From assembly GCA_964019335.1 (NCBI GenBank), contig OZ025711.1:186001-250000 (forward strand): DNA of 64,000 bases, given 5' to 3'. The translations under genes were made by a program, and so were the position numbers. Origin of the DNA: Diplonema japonicum (Eukaryota > Euglenozoa > Diplonemea > Diplonemida > Diplonemidae). The notes below the pieces were generated by a model. The model was not told the origin of the DNA. It was given only the letters and a program-made list of their open reading frames with translations, and ran no database searches. This document shows positions 48,153-58,700 of this stretch, one piece after another (the first letter of the stretch is position 1; the number at the start of each line of letters is the position of its first letter).

Positions 48153-50366
48153 AGGAAGGAAGGGCAGAACCTGATGTAGGTGGGTAGAAAAAAAAAAAGG
48201 AAGACGAAAAGGAGTCTTGCATGACAACGCCACCAACCCCGTGTCGGAGAAGAAAGGTACTTAGAGGGAAAATATTAAAACGATCCCTTTTTATTTTATT
48301 TCTTTTTTTTTTTTTTCTCTTTTCACCGCCATTCTTTCTCCATGTGGTGCCAAGTTGCGCTACACTTTGCTTTCTTTTCTTTTTTTTAAATATTTCGTTT
48401 TCGTGTAGTAAAAAAAAAGGGAGGGGAAGAAGAAAAACGAAAACCCGCCGCCCCTTATCTCAAGCTCTTTTCAGCTGTTTCTCGAATAGGAGAAAGAAGC
48501 TGTACCATTTCATTTGCAAACAGCGGGTTTTGTGTGATTTTCCTTGAAACAAGTAAAATAATTTGGATGTGGTCGTCCTTCTGCTGGGAGTTACTCCTTT
48601 GGAGGGGGGGAAAAGAAAAGAAAATGAGTAAAAGGAAAAAGGAGTAAAAAGATAACACAGACACACGCGATTGCTGTTTTGTTTTGTTTATTGTTATTTC
48701 TTTTCTTTTTTTTTTTCTTTTTTTTTTTTTTTTGTTGTTTCCCCAGTTGGTCGTTTAAAACCAGTCGAAGCGGTACAGAAAAAATTTAAATATATCTCGA
48801 GCTCGTCCGGAAAAAAATGTCAACAAATGACCCTCCTATGCGGCGGAAAACCCCCGTTAAATTTCTAAGTAGAAAAGTAGTCCGACACCACTTTGTATGC
48901 AGAAATGCAGTCTAAGCTTGATCACCATATAGGTCAAAATGCTCGCCGTTTGTTTTATTTTTAAAATGCACGTGCAAAAACATGTTTTTTAGAATGGTTT
49001 TTGGCAAACGATTCAATTTGGAAGTTACAAATAAACCAGACTCCATTTTTTTATTTTCGTTTTTCCGTGAAAAGCGACAGGAGGAATGGATACAGATTTT
49101 CAGCCCCAAATGAAAATCTGTGAAACCTTTGGGGTCATTTTGGGTGGGCTGGACTCTAAATCACTATTAAAATGGGGTGGGGAGAACTTACCCTTAATGT
49201 GCCATTTTGGCCTATTTAAGGCTTTTAAAACCCCTTAAAAAAGCAAATTTTTCACTTTTAAAGTATTATGAGTGCAGAAGAAAAGGAAAAGTCAGCAGAT
49301 GGGTAGAGAATAAAAGTTTGACCCCAAAGATACCAATGTCGAAGCTCTGCATGAGCAGGCAAGTGTTAAGAATCGGTTTTTCTGAAAAAGGCCAAAATCC
49401 CTTAGGAACCCCTTAATAAAGCCAAAAAATAGGGTGTAAAAAACCGGATTTTCGGGGGCTATGCGGCGCCATATATTTTTCGCTAAGTACTTTTAACAGT
49501 AACCCGACCCTGGGTTGTACCCAGGGGTCACAAGTGCGCTTGATCACCAATTTTATGCACCCTAGATGCTGCATTTTAAGCAATAAAATTGCATTTTAAA
49601 CATTTTCCGCCGTTTTTCTGACCTCTATTTTTCGCTTCCCGGGGGCAGCCGGTTGCAAAGCCTGCCACCCTCATGGCAAAACAAGCATCGCAATTGAAAG
49701 AACGGCGTCATGTACACCATGTATGTCATCTTCCTATGGTTGCATGCTGCCCTTTTTTTGCTCAAATAATCAAAACAAGAAATCTTCGGAGGTGCCCAAA
49801 AAAGTGTTGACATTTTCTTTCGGACGAGCTCATATATAAAAAAAAAATTAAAAAAATAAAAAGTACGTCCCTTTAAGCCCAGTTTCAAGAGAAACTCGAC
49901 ACAACTTCAGTGCGCATGGGTTACTATTCAAGAAGAAATGCACACTAATCGGTCACCGTTCTGCGGTTGCTGTCTGGTGCCTGCGGTGGCTGCTTGTCGC
50001 TATGAGCTGCCAAGGGCTAAATAATAAAAAAAATATATAAAAGTATTTGAGGGACAAACAACCCAAGCTCCTTAGCCTGCCAAGGGATAAGGAGAATAAG
50101 TCTCAAAATTCCCATTTTCTTTTTTCTTTTATTCTTTCTTTAGGAGCTCGATACAGCGCTTTTATGCGCTTTCCCGATAACAATGCTGCTTCTTTTCTGA
50201 TAAAGAAAAAGGACAGTGTATTTCTCTACCCCCTCCCTTTCTTTTTAATTTCCCTTTAAAGAAACGAGAGATATTGCAGTTGAAGGTTTTGCACAACACT
50301 GCTGAAGGGGGGGAGGAGGGGGTGTAAAATCTGGGCCCAGACCTTTCACTGACAAGTGAAAACCTA
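47804..50366. other. 2.5-kb low-complexity region without a supported gene
   Basis: The region is rich in A and T runs, and short ORFs here are driven by homopolymers. It contains the left copy of a block of about 640 bp (48154-48790) and two copies of a CTGCCAAGGG motif (50007 and 50077). The segment 48830-50000 is AT-rich and shows no coding character on either strand. Confidence 0.6.
48154..48790. repeat. Left copy of duplicated non-coding block
   Basis: The sequence matches 52495-53120 in several conserved stretches, including GGGCAGAACCTGATGTAGGT, CGTGTCGGAGAAGAAAGG, TTTTCCTTGAAACAAGTAAA, GGGAGTTACTCCTTTGGA and CCAGTTGGTCGTTTAAAACC. Homopolymers between them vary in length. It precedes the left Ubl-CDK gene as the right copy precedes the right one. 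Confidence 0.85.
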
Positions 50367-51597
50367 TCACGGTGCAAGCACCATGAGCTGCTGTTCACCA
50401 AGAGGCTCTGAACGAACGTTGAAGTAGGGGTGAGCCAAAGCCTTAAAAAAAAAAAAGTTTCTTCTTTCCCCCACAACAACAACATACCTGCGAAGGGGTG
50501 ATACGGAGCTGAGGGTCGTAGCAAAGCATCCTCTGAAACAAGTGAACGGCAAAAGGCTCAAACGATGAGAGACGCGCTGAGATGTTGACCGGTTTCCACT
50601 TGGGGAAGGAGTGGTTGTGGTGGGGGAGGCTCTCGACGTTCTTCCACACAGAAGGGTCAGGCGTCCCGAGGAATTGGAATATCAGGTACAGCGCACCGAT
50701 TTCACAGTCGCCCATGAAAAGGGGCTTGTTCTGAGCCATCTCCGCAAAGATGCACCCAATGCTCCATATGTCAATCTCAGGTGTGTACTTTAACGCACCA
50801 AGCAGCAGTTCAGGTGCCCTGTACCACAGCGTGACTGTCTCTTGCGTGTATGTCTGCATGGGGTACTGGAAGTCTCTCGCAAGCCCGAAGTCAGCAATCT
50901 TCAGCTGCTTACAGTCAGACGAGATAAGAATATTCTGCGGCTTCAAGTCCCTGTGGAAGATCCCCTTCGCATGGCAGTACTCCATCCCTGAGAGCAGCTG
51001 GTGCATAAAAGTTCTCCGCGTTGCCGGCGGTAAGGGTGTTGTCCTGCTATCCAGGTACCTGCTTAAGTCCTGGTCGACATACTCGATGACAAGGTACATC
51101 TTGTTTGGCTCGTTCACGATATCCAGCAGCTTCACCACGTTGGGGTGGTCCAGCTCCTGCAGGGCGGCCACCTCACGTATTGCAGAGTAGGCGACACCCT
51201 CGTCCATATGGTGCGAGACACGCTTCATGGCAACGGCGGCGTTTGTCAGCTTGTCACAAGCCTTGTACACCGTCCCGAAGGTACCCTTCCCAACCTTTCT
51301 TATTCGACGGTACCTATTCTCAATCTCCTCGTGGTGCGAAACCTTGACAACGCTCTCGTCCCTTATCCCGTACCCCCACAGCGTCTTGCTGGTGTCCAGT
51401 TCCTCGTCGTTGTGCCACAGCGTCAGCTGCCCCGGGCACACCGCCAGCAGTCTCGAGTAGAACTCCAGCTGTCCCGGGCACAACACCAGCACGCGCTCCT
51501 TCAACTCTGCGACACTTGCGTTCTCATGGATGGCGATGGGGATTTCCTCTTCCTTCACGGAAAGGTACAATCGGATGTGACCTTCCAAAGCCGACAT
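50367..51597 (-). CDS. Ubiquitin-like domain fused to CDK-type kinase, copy 1
   Basis: Two exons (51597-50488 and 50441-50367) give 394 residues. The 46-nt intron has a GTATGT donor and an AAG acceptor, in phase 0. Residues 1-~88 are a ubiquitin-like fold ending GYGIRDESVVKV. The kinase follows: Gly loop GKGTFGTV (103-110), Lys125, a PSTAIRE-like YSAIRE helix, HRDLKPQN (Asp217 catalytic), DFG (Asp236) and activation-loop Thr251 in TYTQETVTLWYRAPE. The end LAHPYF is typical of CDKs. Position 107 is Phe, whereas copy 2 and CDK1/2 have Tyr. A 14-residue insertion, apparently a tandem duplicate of CPGQL, lies in the ubiquitin-like domain. It probably acts as a cyclin-dependent kinase; the role of the fused domain is unknown. 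A CAACAG acceptor lies 6 nt before the ATG. Confidence 0.9.
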
Positions 51598-51942
51598 CTT
51601 AAACTGTTGATGCGTGTGGAGGTAGGGCAAAGGGTTTAAAATGGTGAATAATAATAATACACGGAAACAGATAAAACGGAACGGAACACCACCTCCGGCT
51701 CCGGCTGCTACTCCGGCTGCTACGTATTTCAGTAGCTATGGAACTGAACAAAGTCAGACTGTGTGTGGATAGGGCAGAAGCTCTTGCGGGCTTGCACCTC
51801 CTCGAGGGAGTGTGCTATCACTCGGTTGACCTGTTTCATCCACACACCGCTGCTATTGCTAGCGTTGGTTTTTATTTCGGCCACTTCACCCCCGTACTCT
51901 CACAGTGTGGAATGTGAGTTGGACTTTCCGGACATGTTTAGC
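51598..51942. other. Spacer upstream of Ubl-CDK copy 1
   Basis: About 51631-51760 is nearly identical to 55620-55750, upstream of copy 2, including GGCTCCGGCTGCTACTCCGG. The rest, to 51942, is unique sequence without a recognisable feature. It separates the duplicate from the pseudogene. Confidence 0.6.
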
Positions 51943-52430
51943 AGGCAACGATCTTCTTGTCCATCTCGTCGATCATACCTGCGACACCTTCCCCGTACTG
52001 GTGGTCATCTGGTGCTGCAAAATCCATGCGTGAGGCTGGTGAGACAGTGCAGCATGTACTCACGTTTCCTGGGGTCGGTGAACACAATGTGGAACTTCGA
52101 CGCCAAGGCTTTCGGCAGTTCGCGCGACGAGGTCTCAAAGACATTTGCCAACACACGCTCGCCGAGCAGGCTCTGCATCTGTGAGGAGGCAGCAGATCAA
52201 GAAGTCCCCCAGGCAGCTTTAGCAGACACACAGCCTGTCGGTGGATTCCTCGTCCCATTTCTCCAGCTCGTTCAGAACAAGGTCCCCGTCGAAGTATTTC
52301 ATCACTGCGGTGTGGAAGGAGTTCCCCATCAGCACAAGAGCACGTTCCACAAGCGTATCTGGTCTACAGGCAGCTTCAGGAATTCCAAGATCAAAGTCTG
52401 GTAAGCAATGGTGGTGATGGCTTCTTTGGA
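51943..52430 (-). pseudogene. Decayed fragment of the SLOG-SLATT gene
   Basis: The sequence matches pieces of 55805-57290 in the same order and orientation. The first ~75 nt match the 3' end of the intact gene. The fragment then jumps to sequence matching about 56707-56875, and then to about 57018-57290. Smaller losses of 2-15 nt occur throughout and break the frame repeatedly. No continuous reading frame remains, so this is a partial pseudogene left by the segmental duplication. Confidence 0.85.
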
Positions 52431-52440
52431 CGCGAAATGC

Positions 52441-54400
52441 GATTAAAATATATAAAAAAGAGACATTTATAAAAAAAGGAGGGGGGGGGAGGAGGGGAAG
52501 AAAGGGCAGAACCTGATGTAGGTCAAAAAAAAAAAAAAAGAAAGAAGAAAAGGAGCCTTGCATGATAACGCTACCAACACCGTGTCGGAGAAGAAAGGGA
52601 CAAAAGAGAGGACAAATATAAAACGATCCCTTTTTTCTTTTTTAATTTTTTTTGTCACCGCTTTTCTTTCCATTTGATGCTGGTTGCGCTACACTTCGCT
52701 TTTTCTTTTTTTCTTTTTTTTTTGTTCTTCTTTTATTTAATTCAAGATTTATCTTCTTCCTTCTTTCTTTTTTTTTGTATGTTTCGTTCGTGTAGTAAAG
52801 AAAAAATAAGGGGGGGAGGAAGAAAAGAAAAAATAAAAAACCACCGCCTCTTATCTCGAGCTCTTTTCAGCTGTTGTCGAATAGAGAAGAAAGAAGCTGG
52901 CGGGTTTCGTGTGGTTTTCCTTGAAACAAGTAAAATGGCTTTGGACGTAGTTGTCCTTCTGTTGGGAGTTACTCCTTTGGAGAAACACACGCGATTGCCG
53001 TTTCGTTTGTTCAGCTTTTTTTTTTTTTTTTTTTTTTTTCCTTCTTTTTTTTTTTTTTTTTCCCTTGTTGTTTCCCCCAGTTGGTCGTTTAAAACCAGTC
53101 GAAGCGGTACAGAAAAATGTAAAACAACTATTTAAAAAAAAAAAAAAAAAAAAAAAAAGTACATCCAAAGAGAAATAAGAGCTTGCAAACGAAGCCACAC
53201 CTGGGGAGGGGGGGGTAAAAAGGGGGGAAGTGGGGCTTTGACCGCAACACCAAGTGGTGTGAAGTGTTGCAACGAAGCATGAACTGTCTGCTTGATTACA
53301 GGGGGCGTTCTTCCACTCGGGCGCTACCGGTGATGACCGACGAGGAGGTCAACAGCGAACAACACATCTGATGTACTTCTTATATTTCCATGTTATTCCC
53401 ACCACTAAAAGAAAAAAAAAAAAAAAGGCGATGTTTAAGGGCAAATCCCACTCGAGGACCACCCGAAAAAAAAAAAAAAAAAAAAAAGGAAAATTATGAA
53501 CGAGAAAATTCGCAAACGTACCCTTTTCCCCCACGATAAAAAAGAGAAGAAAAAGAATTGCAGGGGGGGGGGGGGGGGGGATAAAGAGCCTTAAGGTTTA
53601 GCCTGCCAAGGGCTAAAGTAAAAAAAAAAAAAGCCTCAATATCTTCCACATTCTCTTTTTTCTTTTTTTTTTTTTACCAAGGTACAAAAGGGGGGGAATT
53701 TAAAAAAAAAGAAGAAGAAAAAAAAAAAAGAAAGAAAAACGTTAATGCCAGCGAGAAAACGTAGCAAAAGACCCAAAACCAAAGAAAAATGAAATAAAAT
53801 ATTTGGGGGAAAACAACCCAAGCTCCTTAGCCTGCCAAGGGATAAGGAAAATAAGTCTCAAATTCCCATTTTTTTTTTCTTAGTGAGTCGGTGCAGCGCT
53901 TTTATGCGCTTTCCCTTTCCCCCCAGGCCTACCTGCCAAGGGTCCCCCCCCCCCCCCCCCCCTACGTCCTTTCTTCTTAATTCTTTCCTCTCCCCTTTAA
54001 AGAAACGAGAGATATATCAAGTTGAAGGCCTTGCACAACACTGTTGAAGGGGTGGGGGGGGGGAGGGTGAAGACAAAGCAAAAAACCTATAGAAAAACGA
54101 AGGGTGGGAGGCTCGTGGAAGGGAATGATCTAAATAAGAATGTGGGCGGGGGGAGGAGAAAGGATTTACAAATCCTTTTTTGCAGTATCTTTTTAATTCT
54201 AAAAAAAAGAAAAAAAAAGAAGAGGAACCAGTTGTTCAAGTCGTGCCTGGGCAGAAAGCCAACATAACCCATAAACACGTTTACAGACCACTTCGTTTAC
54301 AAGTTAAAACCTGTTCTTGCAAAAAATTCTAAAAAAAAACTCACGGTGAATTTGCCCCCCCCCCCCCCCCCCTTCCTGTTTTTTTTCCAATCTACTTATA
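52441..54400. other. Low-complexity region between the pseudogene and Ubl-CDK copy 2
   Basis: This 1.96-kb stretch holds the right copy of the ~640-bp block (52495-53120), many A, T, C and G runs, and three CTGCCAAGGG motifs (53603, 53832, 53933). The segment 53815-53930 is near-identical to 50065-50185. No gene is supported. Confidence 0.6.
52495..53120. repeat. Right copy of duplicated non-coding block
   Basis: Partner of 48154-48790, with the same conserved stretches in the same order. Offsets to the left copy are about 4.3 kb, comparable to the 3.99-4.03 kb offset between the two kinase genes, so the block is part of the tandem duplication rather than an independent mobile element. Confidence 0.85.
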
Positions 54401-55587
54401 TCAAGGTGCAAGCACCATGTGCTGTTGTTCGCTAAGAGGCTCTGAACGAACGTTGAAGTAGGGGTGAGCCAAAGCCTTAAAAAAAAAAAGAATTTTTTTT
54501 TTCTCCCACAATAACATACCTGCGAAGGGGTGATACGGAGCTGAGGGTCGTAGCAAAGCATCCTCTGAAACAAGTGAACGGCAAGAGGCTCAAACGGGAG
54601 ACGCGCTGAGATATCGACCGGTTTCCACTTGGGGAAGGAGTGGTTGTGGTGGGGGAGGCTCTCGACGTTCTTCCACACAGAAGGGTCAGGCGTCCCGAGG
54701 AATTGGAATATCAGGTACAGCGCACCGATTTCACAGTCGCCCATGAAAAGGGGCTTGTTCTGAGCCATCTCCGCAAAGATGCACCCAATGCTCCATATGT
54801 CAATCTCAGGTGTGTACTTTAACGCACCAAGCAGCAGTTCAGGTGCCCTGTACCACAGCGTGACTGTCTCTTGCGTGTATGTCTGCATGGGGTACTGGAA
54901 GTCTCTCGCAAGCCCGAAGTCAGCAATCTTCAGCTGCTTACAGTCAGACGAGATAAGAATATTCTGCGGCTTCAAGTCCCTGTGGAAGATCCTCCTCGCA
55001 TGGCAGTACTCCATCCCTGAGAGCAGCTGGTGCACAAATGTTTTCAGCGTTGCCGGCGGTAAGGGTGTTGTCCTGCTATCCAGGTATTTCTTTAAGTCCT
55101 GGTCGACAAACTCGAATACAAGGTACAGCCGGGTTGGCTGGTTCATGATATCCAGCAGCTTCACCACGTTGGGGTGGTCCAGCTCCTGCAGGGCGGACAC
55201 CTCACGCATTGCGGAGGAGGGGATACCCTCGTCGTCAGCCTCACGGCGCACACGCTTCATGGCAACGAAGGTGCTCGTCTGCGTGTCATGAGCCTTGTAC
55301 ACCACCCCGTAGGTCCCCTCCCCCACCTTTTCTATTTTAAAGTACCTATCGTCTTTTGCCGCGTGGTGGGAAACCTTGACGACACTCTTGTCCCTTATCC
55401 CGTACCCCCACAGCGTCTTGCTGGTGTCCAGTTCCTCGCCGTTGTGCCACAGCGCCAGCTGTCCCGGGCACACCGCCAGCACGCGCTCCTTCAACTCTGC
55501 GACACTTGCGTTCTCATAGATGGTGATGGGGATTTTCCCTTCCTTCATGGAAAGGTACAATCGGATGTGACCTTCCAAAGCCGACAT
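54401..55587 (-). CDS. Ubiquitin-like domain fused to CDK-type kinase, copy 2
   Basis: Two exons (55587-54520 and 54475-54401) give 380 residues, with a 44-nt intron (GTATGT donor, AAG acceptor, phase 0) at the same site as copy 1. Residues 1-~74 are ubiquitin-like. The kinase has Gly loop GEGTYGVV with Thr92 and Tyr93 at the CDK1 Thr14/Tyr15 positions, Lys111, a PSSAMRE helix, HRDLKPQN, DFGLARDF and a TYTQETVTLWYRAPE activation loop. It keeps the inhibitory phosphorylation pair that copy 1 has partly lost. Most of the C-lobe appears identical in DNA to copy 1, while the ubiquitin-like domain and N-lobe differ. Same acceptor arrangement as copy 1. Confidence 0.9.
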
Positions 55588-55779
55588 CTTAAACTGTTGA
55601 TGCGTATGGAGGTAGGGCAAAGGGTTTAAAATGGTGAATAATAATAATACACGGAAACAGATAAAACGGAACGGAACACCACCTCCGGCTCCGGCTGCTA
55701 CTCCGGCTGCTACGTATTTCAGTAGCTATGGAACTGAACAAAGTCAGGCTGTGTGTTGCTGATGAAGATGAAAGGCTGG

Positions 55780-58700
55780 TCATACATTGTAACTGGTATC
55801 CGAGTTGGCAACGATTTTGTCCATCTTGTCGATCATATCTGCGACTCCCTTCCCGTACTGGGTGGTCATCTGGTGCTGCCGCATGTCCACAGGGGCGCAG
55901 TACTGGTTGCCCTGACCATGTTCTGCCTGCGAGCAAGGCACTGCGCACATGTGAGCGAACAAGCGGCGGAATTGCAACTGGCTGAATTGCGCGATCTTCC
56001 TCACAGCAGAGTCGTCGGGGATGTACTTTTGGAGAACGGCAACCTTCTCCTCTTCTGTGAGGACAGAGAAGAACTGCTCCGAGTCAAAGAATCGGAAATC
56101 TGTACGTACCTTCACGGGCGAGATTTGCAAGTGGCCTTTGATGCTGATAACAGCTTCAATGAGCGTGCCATACTCCACCTTGTGTGCCCCTGCCGACTGG
56201 TGGTCCTCGAGAAACCTGGCAAAGAGAGTCCCAATTTGCTTTGCCTTGAAGAAGTCGAGCATCTCATGCACAAGGAGTCTCAACTGATCCTCAGCGAGCA
56301 TTCTAATGTCATTTACCACCATCTCATACTCTAAAAGACTATCACACGCATCCAAGATGTCCCTGCCCTTCATATTCTCCACGTCGTGCAGCTCGCCAAT
56401 CTGGCTACACCTTAAGAACACCACCGCCACAAGCCTCCGCGACTGCGGGTCGTCGAGAACCTCCCTCAAGTCGAAGGAAGTGATCTGCAAGCACAACTTA
56501 AGGAACAGCCTGTATGGGACTGTGATCAAGATCTCGTTCAAGAGATGCAGCACCAGCATCTTGAAAGCGCCTTTGACGGAGCTTTGCCCGTGCCCGTGGC
56601 TGGTTTCGATGATGGAAACGAGCAGGTTCAAGAAGTCGCGCTTCGTGGAGTCCCCGTTCTCCATTGTATCCACGAGATCCACGGTGGACAGGTCGCTGAT
56701 GTCTGCAAAATCCATCTGCGTGAGGCTGGTGAGACAGTGCAGCATGTACTCACGTTTCCTGGGGTCGGTGAACACAATGTGGAACTTCGACGCCAAGGCT
56801 TTCGGCAGTTCGCGCGACGAGGTCTCAAAGACATTTGCCAACACACGCTCGCCGAGCAGGCTCTGCATCTGTGACAGGACGCGAAGCTGGACGTCGACAC
56901 CCCAGCTGCCCAGAGCACCGTGCAGCGACTGGTCGGCAATCTGGGTAAGCACCTTCATGCCAACATCATTAGCGTGCACCTGCGATACGTGGTCTAGCAC
57001 ATCCCTAGCGCCTGGCGGCAGCAGATCAAGAAGTCCCCCAGGCAGCTTTAGTAGACACACACACAGCCTGTCGGTGGATTCCTCGTCCCATTTCTCCAGC
57101 TCGTTCAGAACAAGGTCCCCGTCGAAGTATTTCATCACTGCAGTGGTAAAGATGCTGCTGTGGAAGGAGTTCCCCATCAGCACAAGAGCACGTTCCACAA
57201 GCTCGCGTATCTGGTCTACAGACAGCTTCAGGAATTTCAAGATCAAAGTCTGGTAAGCAATGGTGGTGATGAGCTCCTCTTTGGACGCTTCTCGTATCAC
57301 AACTCCCCTAAACTCTCGCACCTGGTTCACAAAGCGTTCTCTGTCCTCGGCATCGGGGAGCAAGTTACGCAGGTCGAAGGTGGTAACCTCGTCGCACAGG
57401 ATATCAAAGACGCGCCCCTGGTAGCTGTTGGAAATGAAGGACTTCAGCCCGGACATGAGGCGCTTCAAGGTGGGCTCTCCTAAGTACTTGAGCTCATCGA
57501 TCATTTCTTGCGAGAAGGCCGGGCTCATGGCCAGCTTCCGCATTAACATCTTTTTGTCGCACCTATTGATCTCCAGCTGCCCGATGGACTTCACGGCAAA
57601 GACAAACCTGTCGCACAGCCGTTTGTTCTTCAGGATGGAGTTCAACACCGACTCTGTGTTCTCGGATTTGAAGTCGTTCCTGAAGGCTTGGAAGATCCTG
57701 CTCGCGCTGAACCCACACTTCACTGTCTGGATGTACTCCACTATCTGCGCCTGTGGCTTGTTCCTGATGTGCGGCATCACGGAGATCCTTTCAGGCAGCT
57801 TGGCCAGCAACGCTTCCTTACTGAAAAAGCATATGTCTTTGTCACCTTGCAGGTCTTCCAATGTGTCGAAGACTTCTGCCTTTTTCTCAGTCGTGTCAAA
57901 GAGCTCCTCTACATCGAGGCGTGACACCTTTTCCATCACAGACTGGAACACTTGTGCTGTCTTGGACTTGAAAAGCTTGTCTGCCCTCTTCATAAGCCCC
58001 CTCAGAGCCACTTCGTTCAGATCTTTCATGCGGCTGTGTATCTCTTTGTTTTTCACCAGACACAAGATGTCGGTGCTAGACATCTCACGCCACTCCACCT
58101 TTCCAAGGTCGCGGAGTTCAAGTAGAAGCTCCGTCACAAGCTCGTCCCTGGGAATGAGGTCATAGATGCAGATCTTGAAGTTCTTGAGCCCGTTGATGAG
58201 TTCTTCGTGCAGCTGGTCGACAATCGATGACTTCATCGTCTCCAGCATCTGGCGTTGCGGCAGGTCGGAGACCTTCTTCTTGAAGTCGGCGCCCGCCCTG
58301 CCCAGAATGGAGAGGCAGTCCTTCCTCGACAGCACGGCAGGGTTGATGATGTCGACGTCGCGGAACATCTTCCTGCGCTCCTTCGGGTTCTTCACCAGCT
58401 CTTCGATCTCCGTTGGCACGAAGTCGCTCAGAGCCATCCCACCTAAGTTGATATTCAGCAGATTTCCCGTGTCGTCAAGGAACTGGTCAGACACGTTCTG
58501 CAGCGCCTCTAATTTGTGTAGTGCTTCTTTTTTGAACTTTCCCTCTAATAGTTTCTTGGAGTCTAGCCCGGTTGTCTTGTCGATGTGCGCGGTGAGCCTC
58601 GTCATTGAATCGAAGATCTTGACCCCCTCCGGGCCTGTGGGGTCTTCCAGCGCTGCCGCTAAGCTATCTGCGGTGATATCAGTGAGCCCAAGCTCTTTGA

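Noticed and set aside
51938-52563. Two short minus-strand ORFs as real genes
   Set aside because: Most of their sequence is the frame-broken copy of the SLOG-SLATT gene; the rest is homopolymer.
48154-53120. The ~640-bp repeated block as a transposable element
   Set aside because: No terminal repeats, target-site duplication or coding capacity are seen, and the pair is explained by the tandem duplication.
53540-54380. Long C, G and A runs as functional elements
   Set aside because: They vary between duplicated copies and could be replication slippage or sequencing error; no function is supported.
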